Below are positions 13,975 through 19,462 of a stretch of 22,108 bases of DNA, in pieces. The stretch comes from a virus, in the IMG/VR virus record IMGVR_UViG_3300037963_005014, positions 1 to 22,108 of that record, one strand, 5' to 3'. Numbering within the stretch: the stretch's first letter is position 1; each line of letters opens with the position of its first letter. Both the position numbers and the translations under genes were made by a program. The notes under the pieces were generated by a model. It was given only the letters and a program-made list of their open reading frames with translations, was not told where the DNA came from and searched no databases.

Positions 13975-14730
13975 TTATACTGTGACAGTATAGTTGATGT
14001 TCCTTACTTCACTCCTTACTTTTGTGAAGTTTTTCTTTTTACTGCCGTGGACAGTAATCACAATTGACTTTGACTTTTTTGCCGCGCCTTGGCACAGCCC
14101 GCATTTCTCACACTGCACACCGTGCGTTGTGTTGGGGCATACAATCTCCCCGAAGCTTGGTTCTTCTCCAATGTCAGCCACTCTGAAAGTACGCCAGCCC
14201 ATGTCGTGCGCTTTTTCTTTTAGCTCAACCGTATCGGCAGACGCCATGAAGTAGGTCTTGTATCCTTGCAGCAACGGGTTCTTCCACTGGTGCGTGTAGC
14301 CTGTCCAGTTTTTAGATGCTGCCGCAATGATCCTCACTATTGGCATGGGTATCCACACTGGATCACCATATGCACCAAACCTAGTGCTTCTATCTTGAAA
14401 CAATCGGCGAAGCATTGCCTTGTCAGGAACCCAGCCTTGCCCGTCAAACTTCCCGGCGTACCCGTAGTTCCCGTTTTCCCATGATCTCCAAATTGCAAGC
14501 GGAGCTTGGCCAACATTTACGTAGCATATTTCCCCACGTAAAGGGCAATCCCCGCATACCAGTTCATCCAGCCCAGACTTAATAGCAGACACAGGATTCT
14601 CAGACTTAACCAGAATCCATATCTGTATCATGTTGCCTGTCTTTATGTTAGCTGACTTTGTTTTAAAGCCAGTTGCTATGACCACACGAAACGTGTCTTC
14701 ATAGATTACGTATCCATTGCTTTTTTTCAT
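13975..14730 (-). CDS. Conserved-looking Cys-rich phage protein of unknown function
   Basis: A 251-residue protein from the ATG at 14728-14730, chosen because a GGAG ribosome site lies 10 bases before it; a frame-extending ATG at 14769 covers a degenerate palindrome and is less likely. About residues 45-70 contain VCGDCPLRGEICYVNVGQAP, with a C-x2-C and a later Cys, and the end has CPNTTHGVQCEKCGLC, a likely zinc-binding or Fe-S cluster site. The middle region is compact (IAAASKNWTGYTHQWKN). I recall this CGDCPLRG pattern from uncharacterised phage proteins but cannot name the family. Its stop overlaps the next palindrome copy. Confidence 0.65.
   Translation of the reverse strand: MKKSNGYVIYEDTFRVVIATGFKTKSANIKTGNMIQIWILVKSENPVSAIKSGLDELVCGDCPLRGEICYVNVGQAPLAIWRSWENGNYGYAGKFDGQGWVPDKAMLRRLFQDRSTRFGAYGDPVWIPMPIVRIIAAASKNWTGYTHQWKNPLLQGYKTYFMASADTVELKEKAHDMGWRTFRVADIGEEPSFGEIVCPNTTHGVQCEKCGLCQGAAKKSKSIVITVHGSKKKNFTKVRSEVRNINYTVTV
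13976..13992. promoter_or_regulatory. 17-bp palindromic operator-like site, copy 8 (perfect)
   Basis: Reads TATACTGTGACAGTATA, a perfect palindrome. It overlaps the TAA stop (13975-13977) of the Cys-rich gene and lies 19 bases before the ATG of the 13591-13956 gene. Confidence 0.8.
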
Positions 14731-14750
14731 ATTGAGAAGTCTCTCCTCAC

Positions 14751-14766
14751 TACACTGTACAGTAGA
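14751..14766. promoter_or_regulatory. Degenerate operator-like site lacking the centre base
   Basis: TACACTGTACAGTAGA keeps the CTGT...ACAG core but has no central base and two arm changes. It lies 20 bases before the likely ATG (14730) of the Cys-rich gene, at the usual distance for copies here, so it may be a decayed or secondary site beside the perfect copy at 14849-14865. Confidence 0.35.
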
Positions 14767-14848
14767 CATGATCCTGTTGTCACCGCGACTCAGGTATCAC
14801 GCCCTTGATTTTTTGTTCGGTGCTACCGATAACAAGGAGCTACCTTGG

Positions 14849-14865
14849 TATACTGTGACAGTATA
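14849..14865. promoter_or_regulatory. 17-bp palindromic operator-like site, copy 9 (perfect)
   Basis: Reads TATACTGTGACAGTATA, perfect, with 3-base arms CCT and AGG that pair beyond 3-base spacers. It lies 118 bases before the likely ATG at 14730 and just downstream, on the minus strand, of the terminator at 14874-14891. Two short hairpins lie between it and the gene. Confidence 0.8.
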
Positions 14866-14873
14866 GTGAGGAA

Positions 14874-14891
14874 AGACCCCCGAAGGGGTCT
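14874..14891 (-). terminator. Intrinsic terminator-like hairpin
   Basis: AGACCCC and GGGGTCT pair in a 7-bp stem around a four-base loop (TTCG on the minus strand) and are followed on the minus strand by TTTCC. It lies just after the stop of the 14899-15441 gene. The U-tract is short, so efficiency may be modest. Confidence 0.68.
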
Positions 14892-14898
14892 CGGCAAA

Positions 14899-15441
14899 TT
14901 ATGCCGCTTCACTTAATTCACCAGACTTGATTGCAGCATCAAAGGCCCGGTGAACTTTTAGTGCCATTGCCTTGGCCTTTGTTGCGTCTTGTCCGCTGAT
15001 GTTCAAGATGAAGGCGTATGCCTTTTGCCACGGTTCGGCATCTTGCACGATCTCAATTTGCACATCCTCAGTCACCTTTTCCTCGGTCTTGGTGTCCTCT
15101 TTGGCGGGCTTTTTAGCTTCGCGACGCTTCAAGCCAATGTCTTCTGTCAAGGTCTTGCTGACAGTGTTCTTTGCGTGGCTCTTAGAAAAACCGCCCTCAA
15201 TTGCCTTGCCCTCAATCTCTGCGACCAGTTCATCAATCTTTGTTTTCACAGACTTGACCTTTTGGTAGCGTTCTGTGGTTAAGTCTTTTTCCCCAATGAT
15301 TGTGACAAGGCAAGCCTTCACATTCTCACGAAACTTGTCTTCACTTTTTTCATAAGCTCCTAGCTTTTTTGAGGAGTCTTGAGTTGCGGTGAAGATTGCG
15401 TTGAGAAGTTTCTCGCGCTGCTCTTTAGTTACGTTTGCCAT
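14899..15441 (-). CDS. Hypothetical helical, lysine-rich protein
   Basis: A 180-residue protein of mostly charged helices: KEQREKLLNAIFTATQDSSKKL at the start, a middle with SVKTKIDELVAEIEGKAIEGGF, a Lys/Glu/Thr-rich linker (about 112-128) and a C-terminal helical domain (PWQKAYAFILNISG, then ALKVHRAFDAAIKSG). No family is recognised. It is a single-gene unit: an extended palindrome (15515-15565), a strong leader hairpin (15477-15504) and an AGGA ribosome site lead in, and a terminator follows at 14874. This arrangement suggests a well-expressed early protein, perhaps nucleic-acid binding. Confidence 0.68.
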   Translation of the reverse strand: MANVTKEQREKLLNAIFTATQDSSKKLGAYEKSEDKFRENVKACLVTIIGEKDLTTERYQKVKSVKTKIDELVAEIEGKAIEGGFSKSHAKNTVSKTLTEDIGLKRREAKKPAKEDTKTEEKVTEDVQIEIVQDAEPWQKAYAFILNISGQDATKAKAMALKVHRAFDAAIKSGELSEAA

Positions 15442-15476
15442 AATAGTAATAATCCTTTCTGTTTTGGTTAAAGAGG

Positions 15477-15504
15477 AGGCGCACCACAGTCTTGCAGTGC
15501 GCCT
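15477..15504 (-). promoter_or_regulatory. Hairpin in the 5' leader of the 14899-15441 gene
   Basis: AGGCGCAC (15477-15484) and GTGCGCCT (15497-15504) pair perfectly around a 12-base loop, between the extended palindrome and the ATG at 15441. It could stabilise the mRNA or regulate translation. It has no adjacent U-tract, so a terminator is less likely. Confidence 0.5.
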
Positions 15505-15514
15505 TGAGACAAAA

Positions 15515-15565
15515 CACTGTCTCTCTCAACCTATACTGTCACAGTATAAGCTGAAAGAGACAGTG
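15515..15565. promoter_or_regulatory. Extended palindrome around operator-like site, copy 10
   Basis: The perfect 17-mer TATACTGTCACAGTATA lies at 15532-15548. After 7-base spacers on each side, CACTGTCTCT (15515-15524) and AGAGACAGTG (15556-15565) pair exactly, giving a 51-bp symmetric element. It is 90 bases before the ATG of the 14899-15441 gene. Confidence 0.8.
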
Positions 15566-16142
15566 ACCGGGATTGCCCGGTCTCTGCTCTTTGCTGGCTT
15601 TTTGCTGTGTCTGATTGTTACGCTTTCCTTGTTTTTACTGGTTGGTAAGTAATCAGCCACTTTGCGCGGTCATCATGTTTAAGCCTTTGAACCGCTTGCC
15701 GGATGTTTTTGTCTAGCTTTCCGGCTTGCCCGTTTCCGTACTGTTTGCAAGTTGCTGGTTTCAAACTCACGCTAGATCCATGTTTTTACTGGTCATTATC
15801 GCGCAGCCACTTGCGGTTGGTTGGTTTTTCTGCGGGACATACCGCAGCCAACTCAGTTGGTAGAGCGTTGGGATTGCTAGGTCATTCCCTCACCTACTAA
15901 TTGCCAAACCCGCCAAGGTTCCCCGAAGGTGCAAAACTAGTCCCGCCATTACCGGCGACGGGCCGGGCGCGTTTTTTAACACTTGCCAAATTCTAGCAAG
16001 TCCCCGAAGGGCGGCGATTTTACTAGTGCCTGAGCTAGGAGGGGCAAAAGAATCAGTCCTTGTTTCTGCTGGTAGATTCCGTCCAATGGTTCCCTCGGAC
16101 ACCTAGTCAAAAGGCCAGAAACTGCGCTTTTGCTTAGGTTTT

Positions 16143-16159
16143 TGTACTGTCACAGTATT
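16143..16159. promoter_or_regulatory. 17-bp palindromic operator-like site, copy 11
   Basis: Reads TGTACTGTCACAGTATT, with the core CTGTCACAG intact and one change in each outer arm. It is the only copy with no clear gene start nearby, lying in the middle of the noncoding region. It may control an untranslated RNA or a short unrecognised gene on either strand. Confidence 0.65.
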
Positions 16160-16256
16160 GCCGGGGACGTTTTTTGCCCCTTTCAACGTGTGTTATATCA
16201 CCGCACGGGGCAATTTTTTTCCCGGTTTTGCCTACGCCGTCCCGTTTTTTGCCCCA

Positions 16257-16278
16257 ATGCATAATAAACATTATGCAT
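16257..16278. repeat. Perfect inverted repeat ATGCATAAT
   Basis: Two 9-base arms (16257-16265 and 16270-16278) pair exactly around a 4-base AAAC spacer within the noncoding region. It is AT-rich and surrounded by GC-rich blocks, so it could be a protein site or a DNA-unwinding element. Confidence 0.6.
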
Positions 16279-16498
16279 AACAGGCAATGTTTATGGGGGT
16301 AAAACCGTTTCACGGGCAAATCCAACGCAAATTTGGCTTGGCGTTGGGCCGGGCGCGGTTTTTCCCCATGCCTACCCCACCACCGGGGCGGCCAGCCCCA
16401 GCCCTCCTGCTATATATATATGGGTTTTCGGGTTTTCTGAGCCAAATCCTAAAAACACCCTCCTGTTTTACGCCTTGGTCAGGGGTAGGGGGCGTGTG

Positions 16499-16504
16499 TA
16501 TAAT
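16499..16504 (+). promoter_or_regulatory. Possible -10 box of a plus-strand promoter
   Basis: An exact TATAAT lies 26 bases before the ATG of the 16531-16668 ORF. An upstream TTGGTC at 18-base spacing is a poor -35 match (3 of 6). A weak prediction. Confidence 0.35.
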
Positions 16505-16530
16505 GCATCCCCCCTATGGAAGAACTACTT

Positions 16531-16668
16531 ATGAACCTAGTATTGGCCTTAAAACAAGTGAAAGAAGAGAATCCCAACAGCAGAGCGGAAAAAATATTAC
16601 AGAATGCGGTTAAACAGGCTAAGAATATTAAGCATAGGTGGAATACCAACTGGCATTTGATCAATTGA
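16531..16668 (+). CDS. Possible small plus-strand protein
   Basis: A 45-residue frame from the ATG at 16531-16533, which has a GGAAG ribosome site 8 bases before it (an in-frame ATG at 16516 gives 50 residues). The product is helical and polar: LVLALKQVKEENPNSRAEKILQNAVKQAKNI, then KHRWNTNWHLIN. Base use is AT-rich and unlike the GC-rich noncoding DNA before it. It is the only plus-strand candidate between two minus-strand operons. A TATAAT lies at 16499-16504. No homologue is recognised, and it could be a chance frame. Confidence 0.42.
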   Translation: MNLVLALKQVKEENPNSRAEKILQNAVKQAKNIKHRWNTNWHLIN

Positions 16669-16672
16669 GCAT

Positions 16673-16708
16673 AAAAAACCCCCGACACCTATACTCATAG
16701 GGCGGGGG
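16673..16708 (-). terminator. Strong intrinsic terminator of the right minus-strand operon
   Basis: On the minus strand CCCCCG (16703-16708) and CGGGGG (16679-16684) pair, with an inner CCTAT/ATAGG stem, followed directly by six T residues (16673-16678). It lies after the 16756-16941 gene and ends the operon that starts at 18178 or further upstream. Confidence 0.85.
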
Positions 16709-16755
16709 TATAGACGGTGGGTAGTTAATCCTCCCTGTTAGGGCCGTCTATAAAG

Positions 16756-16941
16756 CTATTCTTCTTTATCTTTGGGCCTATGCATTGGGCAATTGTCCGC
16801 TAAGTAGAACACTGCCTTGCCGTTTTCGTCTGGCCACCCTCTTCCGTTGCGGTTGTCGGGTACTGGACACGTACATCCGCTACCAACGGCTGCAATACTG
16901 CCGGGGGTCATTAATTCACTGGGAGACTTCTCTTTATCCAT
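16756..16941 (-). CDS. Small Cys-rich hypothetical phage protein
   Basis: A 61-residue protein: GSGCTCPVPDNRNGRGWPDENG, then AVFYLADNCPMHRPK. The CxC pair and later 'C-P-M-H' could bind zinc. It has the look of a short conserved phage protein but I cannot name a family. It is the last gene before the terminator. Confidence 0.6.
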   Translation of the reverse strand: MDKEKSPSELMTPGSIAAVGSGCTCPVPDNRNGRGWPDENGKAVFYLADNCPMHRPKDKEE

Positions 16942-16945
16942 GATG

Positions 16946-17335
16946 TTATTTCCTGCTTCTGACGCGCTTCCTGCTGGACTTTTTCTTAGCCGCTGGCCTC
17001 CTTGTAGCCTTACGCTTTGTAGAGTCCTTCAGAAGGCTTGTCCACCACTTATGTGCGTCTGGATTGTCTTTAAAGAAAGCTGTAAGCCCGTTGGCTAGTC
17101 TGTTTGTGAGGTTCTCTTCATCTCCTGAGTTTATTCCCATACTGTAGTTAATGGTGTGAATAACCTCATGTAGGAATGTGTTGGCTAATGCTGACTTAGG
17201 TTGATCTTCAACTATGTAAATCATAAGTCCGGTTGTGTCACACCAGCCAAGCTTGTCTTGCCCAACTTCCTCTAAGCATACGTATTGGATTTTATAAATT
17301 AATCCTAGAACACTTATCTCTTTGGGCGCAGTCAT
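16946..17335 (-). CDS. Small zincin-like metallopeptidase with basic tail
   Basis: A 129-residue protein. TFLHEVIHTINYSMG (about 53-67) contains the HExxH zinc-binding motif, followed after about 14 residues by a helix with acidic residues (DEENLTNRLANGLTAFF) that may supply the third ligand. The C-terminal 25 residues (KRKATRRPAAKKKSSRKRVR) are strongly basic and could bind nucleic acid. Phage genomes often carry such short zincins of unknown target. It overlaps the upstream gene by one base. Confidence 0.65.
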   Translation of the reverse strand: MTAPKEISVLGLIYKIQYVCLEEVGQDKLGWCDTTGLMIYIVEDQPKSALANTFLHEVIHTINYSMGINSGDEENLTNRLANGLTAFFKDNPDAHKWWTSLLKDSTKRKATRRPAAKKKSSRKRVRSRK

Positions 17336-17628
17336 TAGTTATCTTCTGGTCTTTTTACCCAAGGGAGTACTCTTTCTTTAGAATAAAGCTCATGTCTTAT
17401 GTCTGAAAGAGTAACCATTCTTCCTAAAAGAAACGCTGTAAACGGGGGTAACATTTTTGTGATTGATTCTATGTTTGAGTTATCTACCTCAACCTCTATT
17501 AAACCAATCTCACACATACTCTCGGCTATGACCTCTTGTAGTCCCTCTATGGCTTCATCAAGATAGTCCTTGTCGGTTATGTCCAACGATCTGTTATTAG
17601 TAGTTCTAGTATTGCCCCGTAATTGCAT
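17335..17628 (-). CDS. Hypothetical protein
   Basis: A 97-residue protein with an acidic helix (DYLDEAIEGLQEVIAESMCEIG) and a strand-rich middle (LIEVEVDNSNIESITKM). No family is recognised. It overlaps the upstream Nmad1-like gene by 52 bases, which is long for this window, so its true start may be later; the TAA/ATG junction with the zincin gene (17335) supports the end. Confidence 0.55.
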   Translation of the reverse strand: MQLRGNTRTTNNRSLDITDKDYLDEAIEGLQEVIAESMCEIGLIEVEVDNSNIESITKMLPPFTAFLLGRMVTLSDIRHELYSKERVLPWVKRPEDN

Positions 17629-17960
17629 ATGTCTTGTGCGGTATCAGATAACTTTTCACTTTCCACTTGTTGTTCTTTCTTTTCTAACAAGTTTGCTAAC
17701 CGCTGTATCTTATCATTAAGGCGTACTAAGACGCCAAATATATTCTGATTTTTATAATTCCAGCCAGCAATGTTTCTTGATCCGTAGTCGTGCTGTTTCT
17801 GGTCAAACAATACGGCACATTTAATCATAACCTTCAAAGCCTCAAGGGTCATTGGCTCACCGAGGTTCAGCGTCCTAAATACGCTTTGAGCTATCTTGTC
17901 TGTGTCAGGGGCTTGAGGAGTTTTTTGCTGTGGTATTGGGTTATTTATGTATGTATTCAT
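17577..17960 (-). CDS. Nmad1-like (DUF1599) nucleotide-modification-associated protein
   Basis: A 127-residue protein. Residues about 53-110 contain DQKQHDYGSRNIAGW, then FGVLVRLNDKIQRLANLL, then SEKLSDTAQDICNYGAI. These give the Nmad1/DUF1599 pattern 'K-x-x-D-Y-G-x-x-N', 'F-G-x-x-x-R-x-x-D-K-x-x-R-L' and 'D-T-x-x-D-x-x-N-Y'. The family, named for its association with DNA-base-modification genes, is found in phages; its biochemical role is not established. No base-modifying enzyme is visible in this window. It overlaps the next upstream gene by 4 bases. Confidence 0.75.
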   Translation of the reverse strand: MNTYINNPIPQQKTPQAPDTDKIAQSVFRTLNLGEPMTLEALKVMIKCAVLFDQKQHDYGSRNIAGWNYKNQNIFGVLVRLNDKIQRLANLLEKKEQQVESEKLSDTAQDICNYGAILELLITDRWT

Positions 17961-18178
17961 TTCTTGTAGTTTATCATTTCAGAGGCTGACCAAAGTGTCT
18001 GGTCACATATGCGGATATCGTGGTCTGGGGTCTCTTCCTTGTGTCTTTCAATTGCTTTGATCAAGCATTCAAGCTTTGACTCTAGTTTATTGTATCTGTA
18101 ATTAGTTACTGCGTTAACAAGCTTTGGGTCTTTTGGCATTTCTTTTTTAAAGATTCCTATTGTTTGGAGTAGTTTCAT
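17957..18178 (-). CDS. Small hypothetical protein
   Basis: A 73-residue protein with a basic helical middle (NYRYNKLESKLECLIKAIERHKEET). No family is recognised. It has no clear Shine-Dalgarno; a terminator-like hairpin (18192-18215) lies just before its ATG. It overlaps the Nmad1-like gene by 4 bases. Confidence 0.55.
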   Translation of the reverse strand: MKLLQTIGIFKKEMPKDPKLVNAVTNYRYNKLESKLECLIKAIERHKEETPDHDIRICDQTLWSASEMINYKK

Positions 18179-18191
18179 ATCATAAAGGAAA

Positions 18192-18215
18192 GAGGGGAGT
18201 ATTTCTACTCCCCTC
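18192..18215 (-). terminator. Terminator-like hairpin
   Basis: GAGGGGAGTA and TACTCCCCTC pair perfectly (10 bp) around a GAAA tetraloop on the minus strand, followed by TTTCCTTTA. It lies between the SSB-fusion gene and the next gene. Alternatively it is a regulatory hairpin at the start of the 17957-18178 gene. Confidence 0.65.
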
Positions 18216-18264
18216 CACTGTCCTTAACCATGAGACATCATACTATGACAAACGGGGCATAGTA

Positions 18265-18942
18265 CTAGAAAACGGGTTCTTCAATTCCGCTTTCCTTTGA
18301 AACCCCAGAGAGGAGTCCCAAATTTCCTACAAGTTTAAGACCGGCCTTTGTAGTGCCGTCCTTTCCTTCATAAGTCCTACACTCTACTTCACCAGTGGCA
18401 AAAACTGGGGTTCCTTCTTTAAGGTTTAAGGCTAGATTAACTGCCCTATCCCCAAAGCTGAGAACATCCCAGTATGTAGAGAAGGTTGTTCCATCTCCTT
18501 TAGGAGAAGGTTTTTCTGTTACAATTGTGGCAGTAAGAAATTCACTGCCTGTCTTTGCTGACTTACGGACGACTGCGTCCCTAACCAGCGTTCCTGCTAT
18601 AGCACAACTATTCATAAGTAATGGTATTAATGTTTCTGCTGACTTTACTATATATGCCCTAACTTTACTTAGAGCATAAATTTCTATTTGCTGAACTCTC
18701 TGACGGGATATCCCCATGATTTCTGCAACCTGAGATTGAGACTTTAAAGTGTTCTCCTCTAACACATCTCTGTCTGACTTGCCATAGTTCTCCATGAGGA
18801 TAGCACGGTTCCTCATTATAAAGATGCAGGTGATACATATTGGTACAGCGTTTTCTAACGGCGAGTAGTAAGCCTTGTTGCACGAACAGCATTTGTAAAT
18901 GCCTCCATGCCCTTCACCAGAACGTATCAAGTATTGGCTCAC
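18265..18942 (-). CDS. Zinc-ribbon / HTH / single-stranded DNA-binding (SSB) fusion protein
   Basis: A 225-residue protein from a GTG at 18940-18942. Residues 18-39 hold two CxxC pairs (C18xxC21, C36xxC39), a likely zinc ribbon. Residues about 67-98 (SQSQVAEIMGISRQRVQQIEIYALSKVRAYIV) are a sigma-region-4-like helix-turn-helix. Residues about 110-208 are an OB-fold SSB: NSCAIAGTLVRDAVVR, FLTATIVTEKP, STYWDVLSFGDRAVNLAL, GTPVFATGEVECRTY and TTKAGLKLVGNL. The tail ends in GIEEPVF, like the acidic SSB tip. SSBs coat ssDNA in replication and recombination. An internal ATG at codon 110 has no ribosome site, so a true fusion is favoured. Confidence 0.82.
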   Translation of the reverse strand: MSQYLIRSGEGHGGIYKCCSCNKAYYSPLENAVPICITCIFIMRNRAILMENYGKSDRDVLEENTLKSQSQVAEIMGISRQRVQQIEIYALSKVRAYIVKSAETLIPLLMNSCAIAGTLVRDAVVRKSAKTGSEFLTATIVTEKPSPKGDGTTFSTYWDVLSFGDRAVNLALNLKEGTPVFATGEVECRTYEGKDGTTKAGLKLVGNLGLLSGVSKESGIEEPVF

Positions 18943-19421
18943 GTGGCAAGAAATAAATACAATAAACTACATTTTGCAACATTTAAATTAAAAAGCTCTA
19001 CTATAGTTAGCGTAAAGCTACCCAAGACTAACTGAAGTAAGTCTTCATTTGTATAGATAAAGCTAACGGCTAACAGTAGGCTAGAAGTTCTCCGGGTAGA
19101 GGAGGATAGGTAGGCACAAGACTCCCCTGTGTAAGGGGAGTTGGCTATAGCCTCCGGTATAGTAATCGGAAAGTATAGGCGACATCCTTGCGTAGCTGGA
19201 ACTAGCGGATTCCGGTCAGTCTGTAAATCCATAAGCAAGGCACTCCGGTCGTAAGACCACTGGCGGTTCCCTTCTTAATAAGGGGGCATCGGTTTGGAGT
19301 TTATCAAGTGATAAGTATTACTAGCCTTTGCTTGGCCCCTTTCTCAGGTAGCCCCTCACACTTGTCAGCGCGTCAGTTCCGTGCGCTGAAAATATGTAGA
19401 GGCAGAACCTAGCAACTAAGG
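18943..19421. other. Hairpin-rich intergenic region between divergent operons
   Basis: About 480 bases with no convincing gene. It holds a run of inverted repeats: AAGACT/AGTCTT (19024-19029 with 19040-19045), ACTCCCC/GGGGAGT (19121-19141), the palindrome GGCTATAGCC (19143-19152), GGATT/AATCC (19207-19230), GGTC-gtaa-GACC (19247-19258, a GNRA loop on the plus strand), CCCTT/AAGGG (19269-19284), TTATC/GATAA (19311-19324) and TCAGCGC/GCGCTGA (19365-19389). It may hold divergent promoters (ACTATAGT near 19000), a structured plus-strand RNA, or an origin or packaging site. Confidence 0.5.
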
Positions 19422-19451
19422 TTGACACGTGTCAAACACATATTGCATACT
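19422..19451 (+). promoter_or_regulatory. Possible late-operon promoter with a palindrome over the -35
   Basis: TTGACA (19422-19427) begins a perfect 14-bp palindrome TTGACACGTGTCAA (19422-19435); 18 bases after the -35 is CATACT (19446-19451, 4 of 6). The start codon of the first plus-strand gene lies only about 12 bases later, so the transcript could be nearly leaderless. The palindrome could be an operator for a different protein from the 17-mer sites. Confidence 0.5.
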
Positions 19452-19462
19452 TTTTTGAACAG

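Larger units (their letters stand above)
15566..16515. other. Noncoding, repeat- and hairpin-rich region (about 0.95 kb)
   Basis: No convincing gene is seen on either strand. It holds 12-bp direct repeats GTTTTTACTGGT (15631, 15782) and GGGCCGGGCGCG (15960, 16346), a 13-bp repeat CGTTTTTTGCCCC (16168, 16243), hairpins at 15981-16001 and 16322-16347 (CCAACGC/GCGTTGG), and a perfect inverted repeat ATGCATAAT-aaac-ATTATGCAT (16257-16278). GC-rich blocks alternate with T-runs. It also contains palindrome copy 11 and a tRNA-like D-arm fragment. It could be a replication origin, a regulatory centre or a small-RNA locus; the sequence does not decide. Confidence 0.55.

Noticed and set aside
364-15548. 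The 17-mer as intrinsic terminators
   Set aside because: The stem is short and AT-rich with no following U-tract, and copies lie before, not after, transcription units; the terminators found are separate.
15845-15930. A functional tRNA gene
   Set aside because: No acceptor stem, anticodon stem or TTCGA-type T-loop can be formed around the D-arm-like segment.
15703-16102. Open frames on both strands in the noncoding region (15703-15900 plus, 15890-16102 minus)
   Set aside because: They lack a good ribosome site, have unnatural composition and cross repeats and hairpins; no family resemblance.
364-16159. The repeated 17-mer as a CRISPR array, or as LexA/CRP sites
   Set aside because: Copies are irregularly spaced over many kb with no spacers. 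LexA has CTGT-N8-ACAG and CRP TGTGA-N6-TCACA; here the two half-sites are separated by a single base.
16134-16325. 63-codon minus-strand frame next to operator copy 11
   Set aside because: It is built mostly from the repeated GGGGCAAAAAACG element and the inverted repeat; not protein-like.
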